From assembly GCF_005930475.1 (NCBI RefSeq), contig NZ_SJEW01000007.1, forward strand, positions 40,213 to 104,212: a DNA stretch of 64,000 nt. The letters run 5' to 3'. How positions within the stretch are numbered: position 1 is the first letter of the stretch; each line of letters begins with the position of its first letter. The notes below the pieces were generated by a model. The model saw only the letters and a program-made list of their open reading frames with translations, was not told where the DNA came from and ran no database searches. This DNA comes from Modestobacter altitudinis (lineage in GTDB: Bacteria; Actinomycetota; Actinomycetes; Mycobacteriales; Geodermatophilaceae). This document shows positions 49,462-58,303 of this stretch, piece after piece. The position numbers and the translations under genes are program-made.

Positions 49462-50643
49462 TCACCAGGTCGGCAGGCTGCCGGGGTACAGCAGCGTGAC
49501 GATCCCGCCCCAGAGGCCGGTCGCGGGGACGGCCTCGCCGTCGGCCGCATTGACCATCACCACCACGCTCGCCTTCTCCTCCGGCAGGTGGAAGACCATG
49601 TCGCTGTAGCCGAAGATCGAGCCGTTGTGGCCGACCCAGTTCCCGAGCTGGAGCACGCCGAGGCCGTACTGCGCCCGGACGCCGGTCGAGGTGAGCGGAG
49701 TCCACTGCTGGCGCAGCCGGGCCGTCTCCGGGGCGAGGCCCACTCCGGTCGCCAGCTGCTCGGCGTAGCGCACCATGTCCGGCACGGTGGAGACGACCGC
49801 ACCGGCGGTGAACGGGACCACCGGGTTGCTGAGCGTGAGGTCCCGTGGCTCGTCCGCTCCCGGGTCCGCGGGCGCCAGCTCGCTGTCGGTGTTCAGGTAG
49901 CCGTGGCTCAAGGGCTCCGGCAGGGCCGCCGTCGTGGGGTACGACGTCTCGTCGAGGCCGAGGTCGTCGATGACCGCGGTGGTGTACTGCTGTGCCGAGC
50001 GGCCGGTGACCCGCTCGATGACCAGGCCGAGCAGCACGTACTCCGAGTTGGAGTACACGGTCGCCCGACCGGGCGGGGTGGCCTCGTCGGCGTGCGCGCG
50101 GATGATCTCGAGGGCGTCGTAGGGGGACCACCCCGGTAGGAGCGGATCGGCCACGTACCGCGCCAGGAACTGCTCGTCGGCGACGAAGTCGTACACGCCG
50201 CCGCGCATGCCCAGCAGGTCGTGGACGGTGATCTCGTCCCCGTACGGGATGTCGGGGACGTACTCCGCCAGGGGGTCGTCGAGGGACAGCTCCCCCTGGT
50301 CGGCGAGGCGCAGCACCGCCTGAGCGGTGAACGTCTTGGTCACGCTGGCGATGCGGTAGTGCATGTCCGGGGTCATCGGGGTCCCCGCGGTGTCCGCGGT
50401 CCCGTAGGCCTGGAGGTAGCTCCCCCGGACCGGGTCGGAGATGCCGACCACCGCACCGGTGACGCCGTTGGTCAGCGCGGCCCGGGCCAGCTCGTCGATC
50501 TGTGCGGCGAGGTCCGGGTCGAGGGTCGCGGCCGGGGGAGGAGCGGACTCGGCGAGGGCCACGGGGGTGGTCGTGACGCCGGTCGTCCCGGCCCCCGCGA
50601 GCAGGGCCAGTGCGAGGGCGGCGGGGCGCATCCATCGGCGCAT
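49462..50643 (-). CDS. Secreted serine hydrolase, beta-lactamase/DD-peptidase-like (class C fold), copy 1
   Basis: A 393-residue protein with a Sec signal peptide (RPAALALALLAGAGTTGVTTT...ALAES). The penicillin-recognising motifs are SVTK (nucleophile Ser in YRIASVTKTFTAQ), YSN (ATVYSNSEYVLLG) and HNGS (VGHNGSIFGYSDM in place of KTG). These define the beta-lactamase-related serine hydrolases, which include D-aminopeptidases and esterases. It is similar in plan to the next gene, so the two are a tandem duplicate. ATG 50643 has AGGAGCTGTTCCTC upstream. Confidence 0.9.
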   Translation of the reverse strand: MRRWMRPAALALALLAGAGTTGVTTTPVALAESAPPPAATLDPDLAAQIDELARAALTNGVTGAVVGISDPVRGSYLQAYGTADTAGTPMTPDMHYRIASVTKTFTAQAVLRLADQGELSLDDPLAEYVPDIPYGDEITVHDLLGMRGGVYDFVADEQFLARYVADPLLPGWSPYDALEIIRAHADEATPPGRATVYSNSEYVLLGLVIERVTGRSAQQYTTAVIDDLGLDETSYPTTAALPEPLSHGYLNTDSELAPADPGADEPRDLTLSNPVVPFTAGAVVSTVPDMVRYAEQLATGVGLAPETARLRQQWTPLTSTGVRAQYGLGVLQLGNWVGHNGSIFGYSDMVFHLPEEKASVVVMVNAADGEAVPATGLWGGIVTLLYPGSLPTW

Positions 50644-50731
50644 GAGGAACAGCTCCTGCTGTGGAGGGGACGGTGTGGTGACCCCGTGGCCGAGGGGCCC
50701 TCCTGCTGACGCGGTCTGCCACGGGTGCCGA

Positions 50732-51976
50732 TCAGTCGGCGTAGAGCTCGGCGATCACCGCCTTGGCGAGCTCGACGGCTGGGCCCTCGCCGTTGGGTGC
50801 GGGGGCGGTGGAGGCCCAGGTGACGACGGTGATGTCCCGGACCGGGTCGTAGCCCATGAAGGAGTTGGTCCCGGGCAGTTCACCGCTGTGCCCGTACACG
50901 GGCCCGAAGCTGGCCAGGCCGAGCCCGTAGCCGGGGCTGGCCGGGTCGTCGGGGTCCAACGGCTGGACGCTGGCGATCCGCTCCTGCTGCAGCTGCGGGC
51001 TGAGCAGGCACCCCTCGACCAGTGCCTCCACGTAGTCGGCGAGGTCCGGCGCGGTGGAGATCCCGGCGCCTGCGGCCCACCCCCAGGAGGGATTGGCGTC
51101 CGTGACGTCCATCGGCTCCAGGGTGCCGGCGCTGGCTGCGGCCCGGACCTCCGGTGGGAGCACGAGGCTGTCGATGGTCTCCACGTTCGTCCCGAAGGTG
51201 TAGGTCCGCGGGTGCGGTTCGGGGATCGAGGCGTCGGTCAGCGCCGGGAAGGAGGTCCCGCTCAGCCCCAGCGGGTCGAAGACCCGCTCCTGCAGGGCCT
51301 GCTCCAGCGGGAGCCCGGTGAGCTGCTCGATGATCACGCCCAGCAGCACGTAGTTGGTGTTGGAGTACAGGAACCCCTCGCCCGGGGGGAAGGCGGGCGG
51401 CTCGGCGAGGCCGATCGCGAGCAGTTCCTCCGGGCTCCACACCCGGCCGGGGTTGCTGTCCATCTGCTCGTTCAGCTCGAGGTCGGTCGTGTAGTTGGCC
51501 AGCCCACTGCTCATGTCCAGCAGCTGGGCGATGGTGATGTCCTCCCCGTTGGGCACGTCCGGGCGGTACCACGACACCGGGTCGTCCAGGCCGATCCGGC
51601 CCTCGTCGACCAGCTGCAGGATCACCGTGGCGGTCATGGTCTTGGTGTTGCTGCCGACCCGGACGTGGTCGGCGAGGGTGACCGGCTCGTCGCCGTGCCA
51701 GGTCTGGGTGCCCATCGTGGTGGCCCAGTCGCCGAGCTCGGGGGAGCGCACCAGGACGACCGCGCCGGTGATCGCCAGGTCCTCCATGAGCCGGTCGAGT
51801 TCGGGCTGGACCGCCGCCGCGTACGCCGGCTCCTCCGCCGGTGCCGTCGCGCCCCCCGGCGATGCGTTCGCCGGGGCGGGAGCCACGACCAGCAACGCGG
51901 CCGCCGTCGTCGCGAGCGAGGCGGCCAGCGTCCCGGGTGGCCGGTGACGACGTGGTCCGCGGGCTACAGCTCCCAT
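50732..51976 (-). CDS. Secreted serine hydrolase, beta-lactamase/DD-peptidase-like, copy 2
   Basis: A 414-residue paralogue of the previous protein: signal peptide (LAASLATTAAALLVVAPAPANASPGG), nucleophile motif SNTK (VRVGSNTKTMTATV), YSN (GFLYSNTNYVLLG) and YGHSGELPGTNSFMGYDP at the third motif. Substrate and role (peptidoglycan trimming or ester hydrolysis) are open. The ATG at 51976 is preceded by GGAAGG. A run of six 8-base repeats lies 32-79 bases upstream, in the likely promoter or leader. Copy 1 starts 88 bases after its stop, so they may be an operon. Confidence 0.9.
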   Translation of the reverse strand: MGAVARGPRRHRPPGTLAASLATTAAALLVVAPAPANASPGGATAPAEEPAYAAAVQPELDRLMEDLAITGAVVLVRSPELGDWATTMGTQTWHGDEPVTLADHVRVGSNTKTMTATVILQLVDEGRIGLDDPVSWYRPDVPNGEDITIAQLLDMSSGLANYTTDLELNEQMDSNPGRVWSPEELLAIGLAEPPAFPPGEGFLYSNTNYVLLGVIIEQLTGLPLEQALQERVFDPLGLSGTSFPALTDASIPEPHPRTYTFGTNVETIDSLVLPPEVRAAASAGTLEPMDVTDANPSWGWAAGAGISTAPDLADYVEALVEGCLLSPQLQQERIASVQPLDPDDPASPGYGLGLASFGPVYGHSGELPGTNSFMGYDPVRDITVVTWASTAPAPNGEGPAVELAKAVIAELYAD

Positions 51977-52007
51977 GGTCGACCTTCCGAGGGGTAGCCG
52001 GTCAGTG

Positions 52008-52055
52008 GTGTCCGGGTGTCCGGGTGTCCGGGTGTCCGGGTGTCCGGGTGTCCGG
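52008..52055. repeat. Tandem 8-bp repeat (GTGTCCGG) x6
   Basis: Six perfect head-to-tail copies of GTGTCCGG fill 52008-52055. They lie 32-79 bases upstream of the divergent-facing serine hydrolase start (51976), where a promoter would be expected. Eight is not a multiple of three and copy-number change would alter promoter spacing. No other simple repeat of this size was noticed in the window. Confidence 0.9.
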
Positions 52056-52421
52056 CGAACCAGTCAGGCGAGCCGCCGTGGACCGCGACGGGGTCGACAC
52101 GAGCACCCTGACTGCGGCCACTCGGCTGTCCATGCACGCGACCCTTGCGACGTCGTGACCGCCGGACAATGGACCGGAGTGGCCCGGTGACCTGGACCTG
52201 GGTACAGGGTGGTGCCCGAGCAGTTGGCCGGTCCGGTGGTCCACCGGGCGCGCGTCCCCGGTGCCATGCTGCAGCGATGGCGCGTCGGCGAGCTGTGCGG
52301 TCGGCGCTGGGCGGGCTCCCGTGCTGAGCCTCGCGCTGCTCGGGGCGGCCCGTGCCGTCGTCGCCGGCCGAGCACCCGGACCGGCTCGATGTCGGTCGTC
52401 GGGGCCGCGCCGGTGACCGGG

Positions 52422-52547
52422 GGTGTCCTCGTCGACCGGCTGCGCACCGCGACGCCCGGCCGGCGTGGGGTGCTGCCGCTGCACGCCATCGGGAGCCCGG
52501 CCGGCGGCGGCACACCTCTGCTGGTGGAGCTGCCGTGCGGGTCGTGA
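52422..52547 (+). pseudogene. C-terminal remnant of a sensor histidine kinase
   Basis: The frame ending at 52547 closes with LHAIGSPAGGGTPLLVELPCGS, the typical final strands of NarL-partner histidine kinases (SPxGGGTxxxxELPC). The upstream part of the frame (to 52209) has no N, G1 or G2 box and no histidine box. The stop overlaps the response regulator start by 13 bases, the spacing of an ordinary kinase-regulator pair. The rest of the 51977-52534 gap holds only the 8-bp repeats. Confidence 0.45.
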
Positions 52548-53182
52548 TCGGTCAGGCCGAGGCGCTGTTGCGAGCCGGGCTCACGCACGTGATGCAGGCC
52601 GCCGGGTTCGACGTCGTCGCTGCGGTCGCTGATGCACACGAGCTGGTCCGCACCGCGGGAGAACACGTCCCCGACATCGTCGTCACCGACATCCGCATGC
52701 CGCCCGATCACGAGGACGCGGGCCTGCGGGCGGCGATGGAGATCCGCCGGGAGCATCCCGAGATCGCCGTCCTCGTGCTGTCGCAGCACCTCCAGCGCGC
52801 CTACGCCGTCGAACTGCTGGGCACCAGGTCGTCGGGCGTCGGGTACCTCCTCAAGCAGCGGATCGCCGACATCGACGGGTTCACCGACGATGTCCGCCGC
52901 ATCGCTGCCGGGGGCACCGTCCTCGACCCCGAGGTCGTCAGCCTCATGGTCTCCCGCGCCCGGGGGCATCACGATGCGCTCGACCGGCTGACCCCTCGCC
53001 AGCGGCAGGTCCTGGCCCTGATGTCCGAGGGCAGGACCAACGCGTCGATCGCCCGGACCCTGTCGATCACCGAGCGGGCGGTCGTGCGCCACACGTCCCG
53101 CATCTACGACGAGCTCGACCTGGCGCTCAGCGACGACGACCATCGCCGAGTACTGGCGGTCATCCGCTACCTCTCGTTCTGA
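52535..53182 (+). CDS. NarL/LuxR-type response regulator with altered acidic pocket
   Basis: A 215-residue regulator: receiver 1-125, linker, LuxR helix-turn-helix (LTPRQRQVLALMSEGRTNASIARTLSITERAV). Phosphoacceptor Asp52 (IVVTDIRMPPDHEDAGLRAA), Ser83 and Lys107 (GYLLKQR) are present, but the acidic pair that binds magnesium, normally AED or ADD after the first strand, is GQA here (RVVIGQAEALLRAG). Phosphorylation should be weak or absent. GTG 52535 is the start. Its kinase partner upstream is a remnant, so it is probably an orphan working unphosphorylated or under other control. Confidence 0.88.
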   Translation: MRVVIGQAEALLRAGLTHVMQAAGFDVVAAVADAHELVRTAGEHVPDIVVTDIRMPPDHEDAGLRAAMEIRREHPEIAVLVLSQHLQRAYAVELLGTRSSGVGYLLKQRIADIDGFTDDVRRIAAGGTVLDPEVVSLMVSRARGHHDALDRLTPRQRQVLALMSEGRTNASIARTLSITERAVVRHTSRIYDELDLALSDDDHRRVLAVIRYLSF

Positions 53183-53197
53183 GCGGGTCACTGAGCT

Positions 53198-53219
53198 CCC
53201 CAGCACAGCCGTGCTGGGG
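53198..53219 (+). terminator. Hairpin after the response regulator gene
   Basis: CCCCAGCAC, loop AGCC, GTGCTGGGG: a perfect 9-bp stem beginning 16 bases after the stop codon. It probably ends the regulator transcript. The remaining bases to 53407 show nothing recognisable. Confidence 0.75.
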
Positions 53220-53407
53220 GATCCCGCGGGGTCCACGAGGCAGCCGCTCCGGCCGGGTCGTCCTCCGCGTCGTCGTCACGGGCAGGAGAACCGGGGTGAG
53301 GCGGTGTTCGAGGGGCGACACGCCACCGACGCACCCGGCCGCACATGGCGCCCAGGTCGTGCGGGAAGAATGCAGTCCGTCGGACCTCACGATGAAGGGA
53401 GCGACCC

Positions 53408-54208
53408 GTGCCGGTTCTCGAGCGTCCTGACTCCGCCCGCATCTCGTGGGAGTCCGACGGGCCCGAGGGCGCTCCCGCCGTCCTGCTGGTCATGGGGCTG
53501 GCCTACCCGGCCGCGATGTGGTTCCGGCTGGTGCCCGCGCTGGCCGAGGGCCACCGGGTCATCCGGGTCGACAACCGGGGTGCCGGCCGCACCGGCGACG
53601 TCCCTGGGGCGCCGTACACGGTCGAGACCATGGCGGGGGACTGCCTGGCCGTGCTGGACGCGGCGGGTGTGCACACCGCCCACGTCGTCGGCATCTCGAT
53701 GGGCGGCCTGATCGCCCAGGAGATCGTGCTCACCGCTCCGGAACGGGTGCGCTCGCTGTGCCTGATCGCCACCCACCCGGGCATCGCGCACGCGGTCTCC
53801 AACCCCCAGGCGATGGCGGTGCTCATGCAGCGCGGTCAGATGACGCCCCAGGAGGCGGCCGAGGCCTCCATCCCCTTCAACTACGCACCCGGGACACCTC
53901 GCGAGCGCATCGAAGAGGACTGGGCGGTGCGGCTCCCGCTCGCCACCACCAACGAGGGTTACCTGGCCCAGGCGATCGGGTCGTCGCGCTGGGACGGCTA
54001 CGACCGCATGGCGGGCATCACCGCCCCGACGCTGGTCCTGCACGGGGAGCTGGACGCGCTCGTCCCGCCGGAGAACGGCCGCATCATCGCCGGCCGCATC
54101 CCGGGCGCCGAGCTCGTGGTGGTCCCGGACGCGAACCACCTGCTGATGACCGACCAGCCCGAGCACGTGTCGACGGTGCTGGTCGACTGGCTGGACCGGA
54201 ACCGCTGA
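53408..54208 (+). CDS. Alpha/beta hydrolase
   Basis: A 266-residue hydrolase of the proline iminopeptidase/esterase-like group: ISWESDGPEGAPAVLLVMGLAY, VIRVDNRGAGRTGD (the DxRGxGxS/T motif), nucleophile VVGISMGGLIAQE, acid in LHGELDALVPPENG and His in DANHLLMTDQPEHV. No cap-domain oddity is visible. GTG 53408 has AAGGGAGCGACCC upstream, a fair ribosome site. The gene stands alone between a terminator hairpin and a convergent zinc-ribbon gene; the substrate is unknown. Confidence 0.9.
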   Translation: MPVLERPDSARISWESDGPEGAPAVLLVMGLAYPAAMWFRLVPALAEGHRVIRVDNRGAGRTGDVPGAPYTVETMAGDCLAVLDAAGVHTAHVVGISMGGLIAQEIVLTAPERVRSLCLIATHPGIAHAVSNPQAMAVLMQRGQMTPQEAAEASIPFNYAPGTPRERIEEDWAVRLPLATTNEGYLAQAIGSSRWDGYDRMAGITAPTLVLHGELDALVPPENGRIIAGRIPGAELVVVPDANHLLMTDQPEHVSTVLVDWLDRNR

Positions 54209-54330
54209 CGGTCCACCTCGACCCCGCCGAGGTGCGGTTGCCGCCCTGCCCTCGCCAGGGGAGTCGGCATGGTCACGGACTCTCGTCGGCGTCAGGACGC
54301 GGAGACCCATCTCGGGGATCCGGCAGTCGT

Positions 54331-54534
54331 TCAGATCTCCACGGCCGTGCCGCAGACGCCGCAGATCTCGAGCTGCCGTCGTCCCCACCGAGCGATGGGG
54401 ACGAAGAAGACGGTGACCTGCTTGACCATCCGCACCCGCGCCCACGTCGTGGTGTTGCCGCAGTTCGGGCAGGTGCGGACCTCCCCGGGGCCGAGGTCCT
54501 GTTCCTTGGTGCCGAAGCCGAAGAGGAAGAACAC
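54331..54534 (-). CDS. Zinc-ribbon domain protein
   Basis: A 67-residue protein with two CxxC knuckles: RTCPNCGNTTTW and LEICGVCGTAVEI. The N-terminal VFFLFGFGTKEQDLG is a conserved start of the small zinc-ribbon_15-type family in Actinobacteria, whose members bind zinc and have no described function. I chose the GTG at 54534 because it gives this N-terminus. The region 54535-54718 contains nothing I recognise. Confidence 0.82.
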   Translation of the reverse strand: MFFLFGFGTKEQDLGPGEVRTCPNCGNTTTWARVRMVKQVTVFFVPIARWGRRQLEICGVCGTAVEI

Positions 54535-54718
54535 GGCGCCACAGTAGGTAACGGACTCCTTCGTCGCCCGGCGTGCGCACCGGCGCCGGCGGGTGTGCCC
54601 GGCTGCTGACGGCACCCGCCGCGACCGGAGGGACGATCACCACCCGCGGCCGACGGCCTGCACGACCTGGTGTGCAGGTCGCCCGCCGGTTCGCCGGAGC
54701 CGAGCCGTTCGCGGGACC

Positions 54719-57175
54719 TCAGACGTACTGCGACCTGCGCAGCCAGGTGAGAGCGGCCCAGCCGGGCAGCGTCGGCAGCCAGAACGTCGCGATGCGGTAC
54801 AGGAAGACGGCCGGGACGGCGACGGTGTGGTCCATCCCGCCGGCGACCAGCCCCGCGATGACGGCGGCCTCCAGTGCGCCGAGGCCCCCCGGGGTGGGCG
54901 CCGCGGCCGCGATGGCCGCGCCGGCGAGGTAGACGGCGCCCACGGTGGCGAAGCTGAGCTCGCCGCCGAAGGCGCGGGTCGACAGGTAGACACAGGTGAT
55001 GTAGCTGAGGGTGACCACGGCCGAGCCGCCGAGCAGCAGCGCGAGCTTGCCGGGGCTGCGCAGCGCGTGACCGGCCCCGTGGACCGAGCGGCGCAGCAGG
55101 GGGAACAGCCGGACCGCCATGAGCCGGCGGACGGCCGGGACGGCGAACACGACGGCGGCCAGGACGACCACGGCTGAGGCGCCCCAGGCGAGGACCTCGG
55201 GGTGCGGCAGCCGGACGGCACCGAACACGGACCGGCCGGCCCACCCGGCGAACGTGAGCAGCAGGAACACGTGCACGACGACCCCGGCCACGGTGTTCAG
55301 GCCGACCCCCGAGGTGGCCACCGCCACGTCGACGCCGCTCCTCTGCAGGTAGCGCACGTTCAGGGCCATCCCGCCGAGGCCGGCCGGTGCCAGCTTGCTG
55401 GCGAACGAGCTGGCGAGCTGGGTGAGGAGGGTCGGCGCCAGGCGGAGCCGGTCCGGGACGGCTCCGAGGATGCTCAGCGCGGCGCCCGCGTAGCTCAGCG
55501 CGGACGTCCCCAGGATCAGCGGTGCCCAGGACCAGTCGGCTCCTCGGACCCGGTCGACGATGCCGGGCACGTCCCCGAGCTGGGGCACGAGGACGTAGGT
55601 GACGGCGGCCAGCACCGCGATGGTCACGATGGACCGGGGGCTGATCCTGTCCAGGTGCTCGAGCTCCGGCTCCGGGACCCCGGTCCGGGTCGACACCGCG
55701 GTGCGGACCTGCCCGACCAGGTCCTTGCGCTGATCGAGCGCCTTCCTCGTCGCGCCGCTGAACGTGTCGGGCTGCAGCCGCGGCAGCGATGCGGCCACTG
55801 CCTCGGCGCCGAGCTCGGCGACGGCGGCGTCGACGGCGGGGTCGACACCGACGTCCAGCGCCAGCGCCACGAGGAGCTGGGCGACGTCGGCGTCGAGGAG
55901 CGCCTGACCCGCGGCCACCTCGCTGAAGCCGAAGTCGATGAGCCAGGGGTCCCCGGCTGCGTCGAGGAAGACGTTGGCCCGCCTCAGGTCGCGGTGGGCG
56001 ATGCGGTGCCGGCGCAGGACGGCCACCTGCTGCCAGATCCCCCGCAGCACCGGCGTCGTGACCGCCTCGTCGGGCACGCGGTCCAGGGACGTGCCGTCGA
56101 TCCGGTCGTAGCACAGCACGACGGAGTCGCGTCCCACCGCTGCGACCGCCCGGAGCCGAGGGGTGCGGGCACCGACGTCGCGGGCCATCAGCGACACCAG
56201 CGCCTCGTGCTCGACGGTGCGCCGCAGCGAGGAGAACGGCCGCTCGTCCCCGACGTTCTTCAGCCGGATGAACCGGTAGGCGCGGAACAGCAGGTCCGCG
56301 GCTCGTTGCTCGGCATCGAGGACCTTGGCGAACACCCGGCCGCCGTCGTCGAGCGTCGCGAAGTAGGGGACGGAGCCGCGGGCGTCGACCGCGGCCGCTT
56401 CCAGGTCGACCAGCGGGAGGCCGCTGCTGGTCAGGGCAGCGGCGATCGCGGCCCGCGTCGGCCTGCCGCTGGGTCGACCGAAGAGCAGCAGGGTCGCGGA
56501 GCCCACCGCTCCGCCGAGCACGAGCGCGACCGCCAGGGTGGTCGGGGGGGCCACCGGCACCGACAGCCGCAGCAGCGTGAGCAGGCCGAGCACCACGACC
56601 CCTGCCCGCCGCCACCGGCGGGACACGAAGGGAGCCAGCACCGCGAACGACGCTGCGGTCACGGCCATGCCCTCCACGGTCAGCCCGTCCTCGACGCCGC
56701 CCCACCCGACCTCGCGGGACCGGACGTCCGTGGTCCCGCGGTCGAGCAACGAGTCGACCCCCCGCACGGCCGACGCCGCGAGGACCCCGCTCACGGCCAG
56801 GTAGCCGAACAGCCGGTGGTGGCGGATGAGGAGCGGGGTGACCCACGCCGCCGCGACCGATGCGAGCACCAGCAGGGTCAGGGTCCCGACCAGGGCGCGT
56901 TCCACCGTCGACGTCCTGGCGGAGGACCGCTGGACGAGGTCGTCCTCGAGCGACAGCACCCCGTCGCGCGACCAGGCGGCGAGGGCGACGACGAGCAGGG
57001 CGGCGAGGACGAGCACGACGGTGCGCAGCACGTCGCTGGGGGAGCGGACGTAGCCGGTGACCTCTTCCTGGAAGCGGTCGCCGGGATCGGGTACGGCGGC
57101 GGGTACGGCGGCCGGAGCGCTCGGACGTGGCGACTCCGCTGGTCGTCCCATGGGTCCGGCTCCCTCCGCGGACAC
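54719..57175 (-). CDS. Kinase-like domain fused to a lysylphosphatidylglycerol-synthase-type flippase domain
   Basis: An 818-residue membrane protein. Residues 50-230 hold several helices; about 240-470 is a kinase-like domain with the VFAKVLDAEQRAADLL Lys, a catalytic loop HRDLRRANVFLD and a DFGF metal loop, so the usual catalytic residues are kept; about 490-818 is the UPF0104/LPG synthase transmembrane region (SSFASKLAPAGLGGMALNVRYLQRSGV; AAAAPTPGGLGALEAAVIAGLVAG). Related actinobacterial proteins are annotated as flippase-like. Start GTG 57175; Met at 57151 is an alternative. It may couple lipid transport to phosphorylation; the substrate is not known. Confidence 0.85.
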   Translation of the reverse strand: MSAEGAGPMGRPAESPRPSAPAAVPAAVPDPGDRFQEEVTGYVRSPSDVLRTVVLVLAALLVVALAAWSRDGVLSLEDDLVQRSSARTSTVERALVGTLTLLVLASVAAAWVTPLLIRHHRLFGYLAVSGVLAASAVRGVDSLLDRGTTDVRSREVGWGGVEDGLTVEGMAVTAASFAVLAPFVSRRWRRAGVVVLGLLTLLRLSVPVAPPTTLAVALVLGGAVGSATLLLFGRPSGRPTRAAIAAALTSSGLPLVDLEAAAVDARGSVPYFATLDDGGRVFAKVLDAEQRAADLLFRAYRFIRLKNVGDERPFSSLRRTVEHEALVSLMARDVGARTPRLRAVAAVGRDSVVLCYDRIDGTSLDRVPDEAVTTPVLRGIWQQVAVLRRHRIAHRDLRRANVFLDAAGDPWLIDFGFSEVAAGQALLDADVAQLLVALALDVGVDPAVDAAVAELGAEAVAASLPRLQPDTFSGATRKALDQRKDLVGQVRTAVSTRTGVPEPELEHLDRISPRSIVTIAVLAAVTYVLVPQLGDVPGIVDRVRGADWSWAPLILGTSALSYAGAALSILGAVPDRLRLAPTLLTQLASSFASKLAPAGLGGMALNVRYLQRSGVDVAVATSGVGLNTVAGVVVHVFLLLTFAGWAGRSVFGAVRLPHPEVLAWGASAVVVLAAVVFAVPAVRRLMAVRLFPLLRRSVHGAGHALRSPGKLALLLGGSAVVTLSYITCVYLSTRAFGGELSFATVGAVYLAGAAIAAAAPTPGGLGALEAAVIAGLVAGGMDHTVAVPAVFLYRIATFWLPTLPGWAALTWLRRSQYV

Positions 57176-57391
57176 GTCGATCCTCAGACGTCCCGGGACG
57201 CGCCTGCTCTTCCACGAGGGGATGCGTGCGCGGGGGAACGCGGGGCGACGTCGGCCGATCGCGCTGATCGAAGCAGGTCCGTGCTCGGTCCAGGGCCTTC
57301 CGAGGCATGCGGGTCATCGGCCGCAGGCTGCCGGGAGGCGCTCTGGCAAGGGTTCCGACCTGCCCGGACGCGGTGCTAGCGTCCCGGCGCA

Positions 57392-58303
57392 GTGGACGGG
57401 GACCGCGGCGCGACGACGAGCGGCGCCCCCACGTCCGAGCACCTGTTCGGCTACCGCGCGGCGGTCGACGCGGTCGTGCAGCACCTCGCGGACCTGCCGG
57501 CCGACCAGGCACCCCCGGAGGGCGCTGTCTTGGCGGACGCCGCCGACCGACCGGCAGTGCGCCTCCTCCTGGACCGCCTGCCGGAGGGTGCGGAGGGCGC
57601 ACTCGCCCGGATCGAACGGGACGTGCTCGCCTTCCGGTCCAGCGCCCGCTCCAACGCCTCGACACCGGCCACCCTGCTCAAGATCCTGCTGCTGCACCAG
57701 GTCGATGTCGTGTGGTGGTCGTCGGTCGCGCCCTTCCCCGACGACCGTGCCGTCCTGGGTTCCCCGGAGCTGACCTCCCTGCGCCGACTGCAGCAGCAGC
57801 GCCGCCTGCCCTTCTCCTTCCGGGTCGGTGCGACAGGGCTGCCCGGCCGCGCCCGGGACTACGCGGTCCGCCGGTGCGCGCCCGGGCGTCAGCCGCAGTC
57901 CTCCGGCCTGAGCTTCCCGCTGGCGCGGCCGGCCATGATCGGGCTGCTGAGCGAGATCGCGACGGCCTTCGCCCAGGCCGCTGCCGGGTGGCGCCGGGGC
58001 CTGTGGGTGAACTGCATCGTCCGCAGCAACGAGGGCCAGCAGCGGCTCAGGGACCTCGGTTACTCGGCCTTCCTCCCCAGCGCGCACTGCGTCGGGTACG
58101 CCGCCGACATCGAGATGACCTGGCTCCGCCGCAACGGGGTGGCCGCACCGCTCCAGCAGGTCCTGACCACCTACCGGGACGCGGGGGTGCTCAACGTGAT
58201 CGACGAGGGCCAGGCCTGGCACGTGTGCCTGAACCCGGCTTGGGTCGGCAGGTACGAGGCCGTGGCCCGACCCCTGCTGACCGCGGCCGGTCCGGTGCCC
58301 TGA
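57392..58303 (+). CDS. M15-like (DUF5715-type) peptidase
   Basis: A 303-residue soluble protein. The region WVNCIVRSNEGQQRLRDLGY is followed by PSAHCVGYAADIEMTW, which fits the M15 zinc motif SxHxxGxAxD/E, and DEGQAWHVCLNP supplies the second His. These are the marks of D,D-carboxypeptidase/endolysin-type metallopeptidases grouped as DUF5715. No signal peptide is seen, so it may act in the cytosol or on a small amide. Its TGA overlaps the ATG of the asparagine synthase by one base (TGATG), so the two are translated together. GTG 57392 is the start. Confidence 0.75.
   Translation: MDGDRGATTSGAPTSEHLFGYRAAVDAVVQHLADLPADQAPPEGAVLADAADRPAVRLLLDRLPEGAEGALARIERDVLAFRSSARSNASTPATLLKILLLHQVDVVWWSSVAPFPDDRAVLGSPELTSLRRLQQQRRLPFSFRVGATGLPGRARDYAVRRCAPGRQPQSSGLSFPLARPAMIGLLSEIATAFAQAAAGWRRGLWVNCIVRSNEGQQRLRDLGYSAFLPSAHCVGYAADIEMTWLRRNGVAAPLQQVLTTYRDAGVLNVIDEGQAWHVCLNPAWVGRYEAVARPLLTAAGPVP

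Noticed and set aside
52008..52055. The 8-bp repeats as a CRISPR array
   Set aside because: There are no spacers; the units are directly adjacent, and no cas genes exist in the window.
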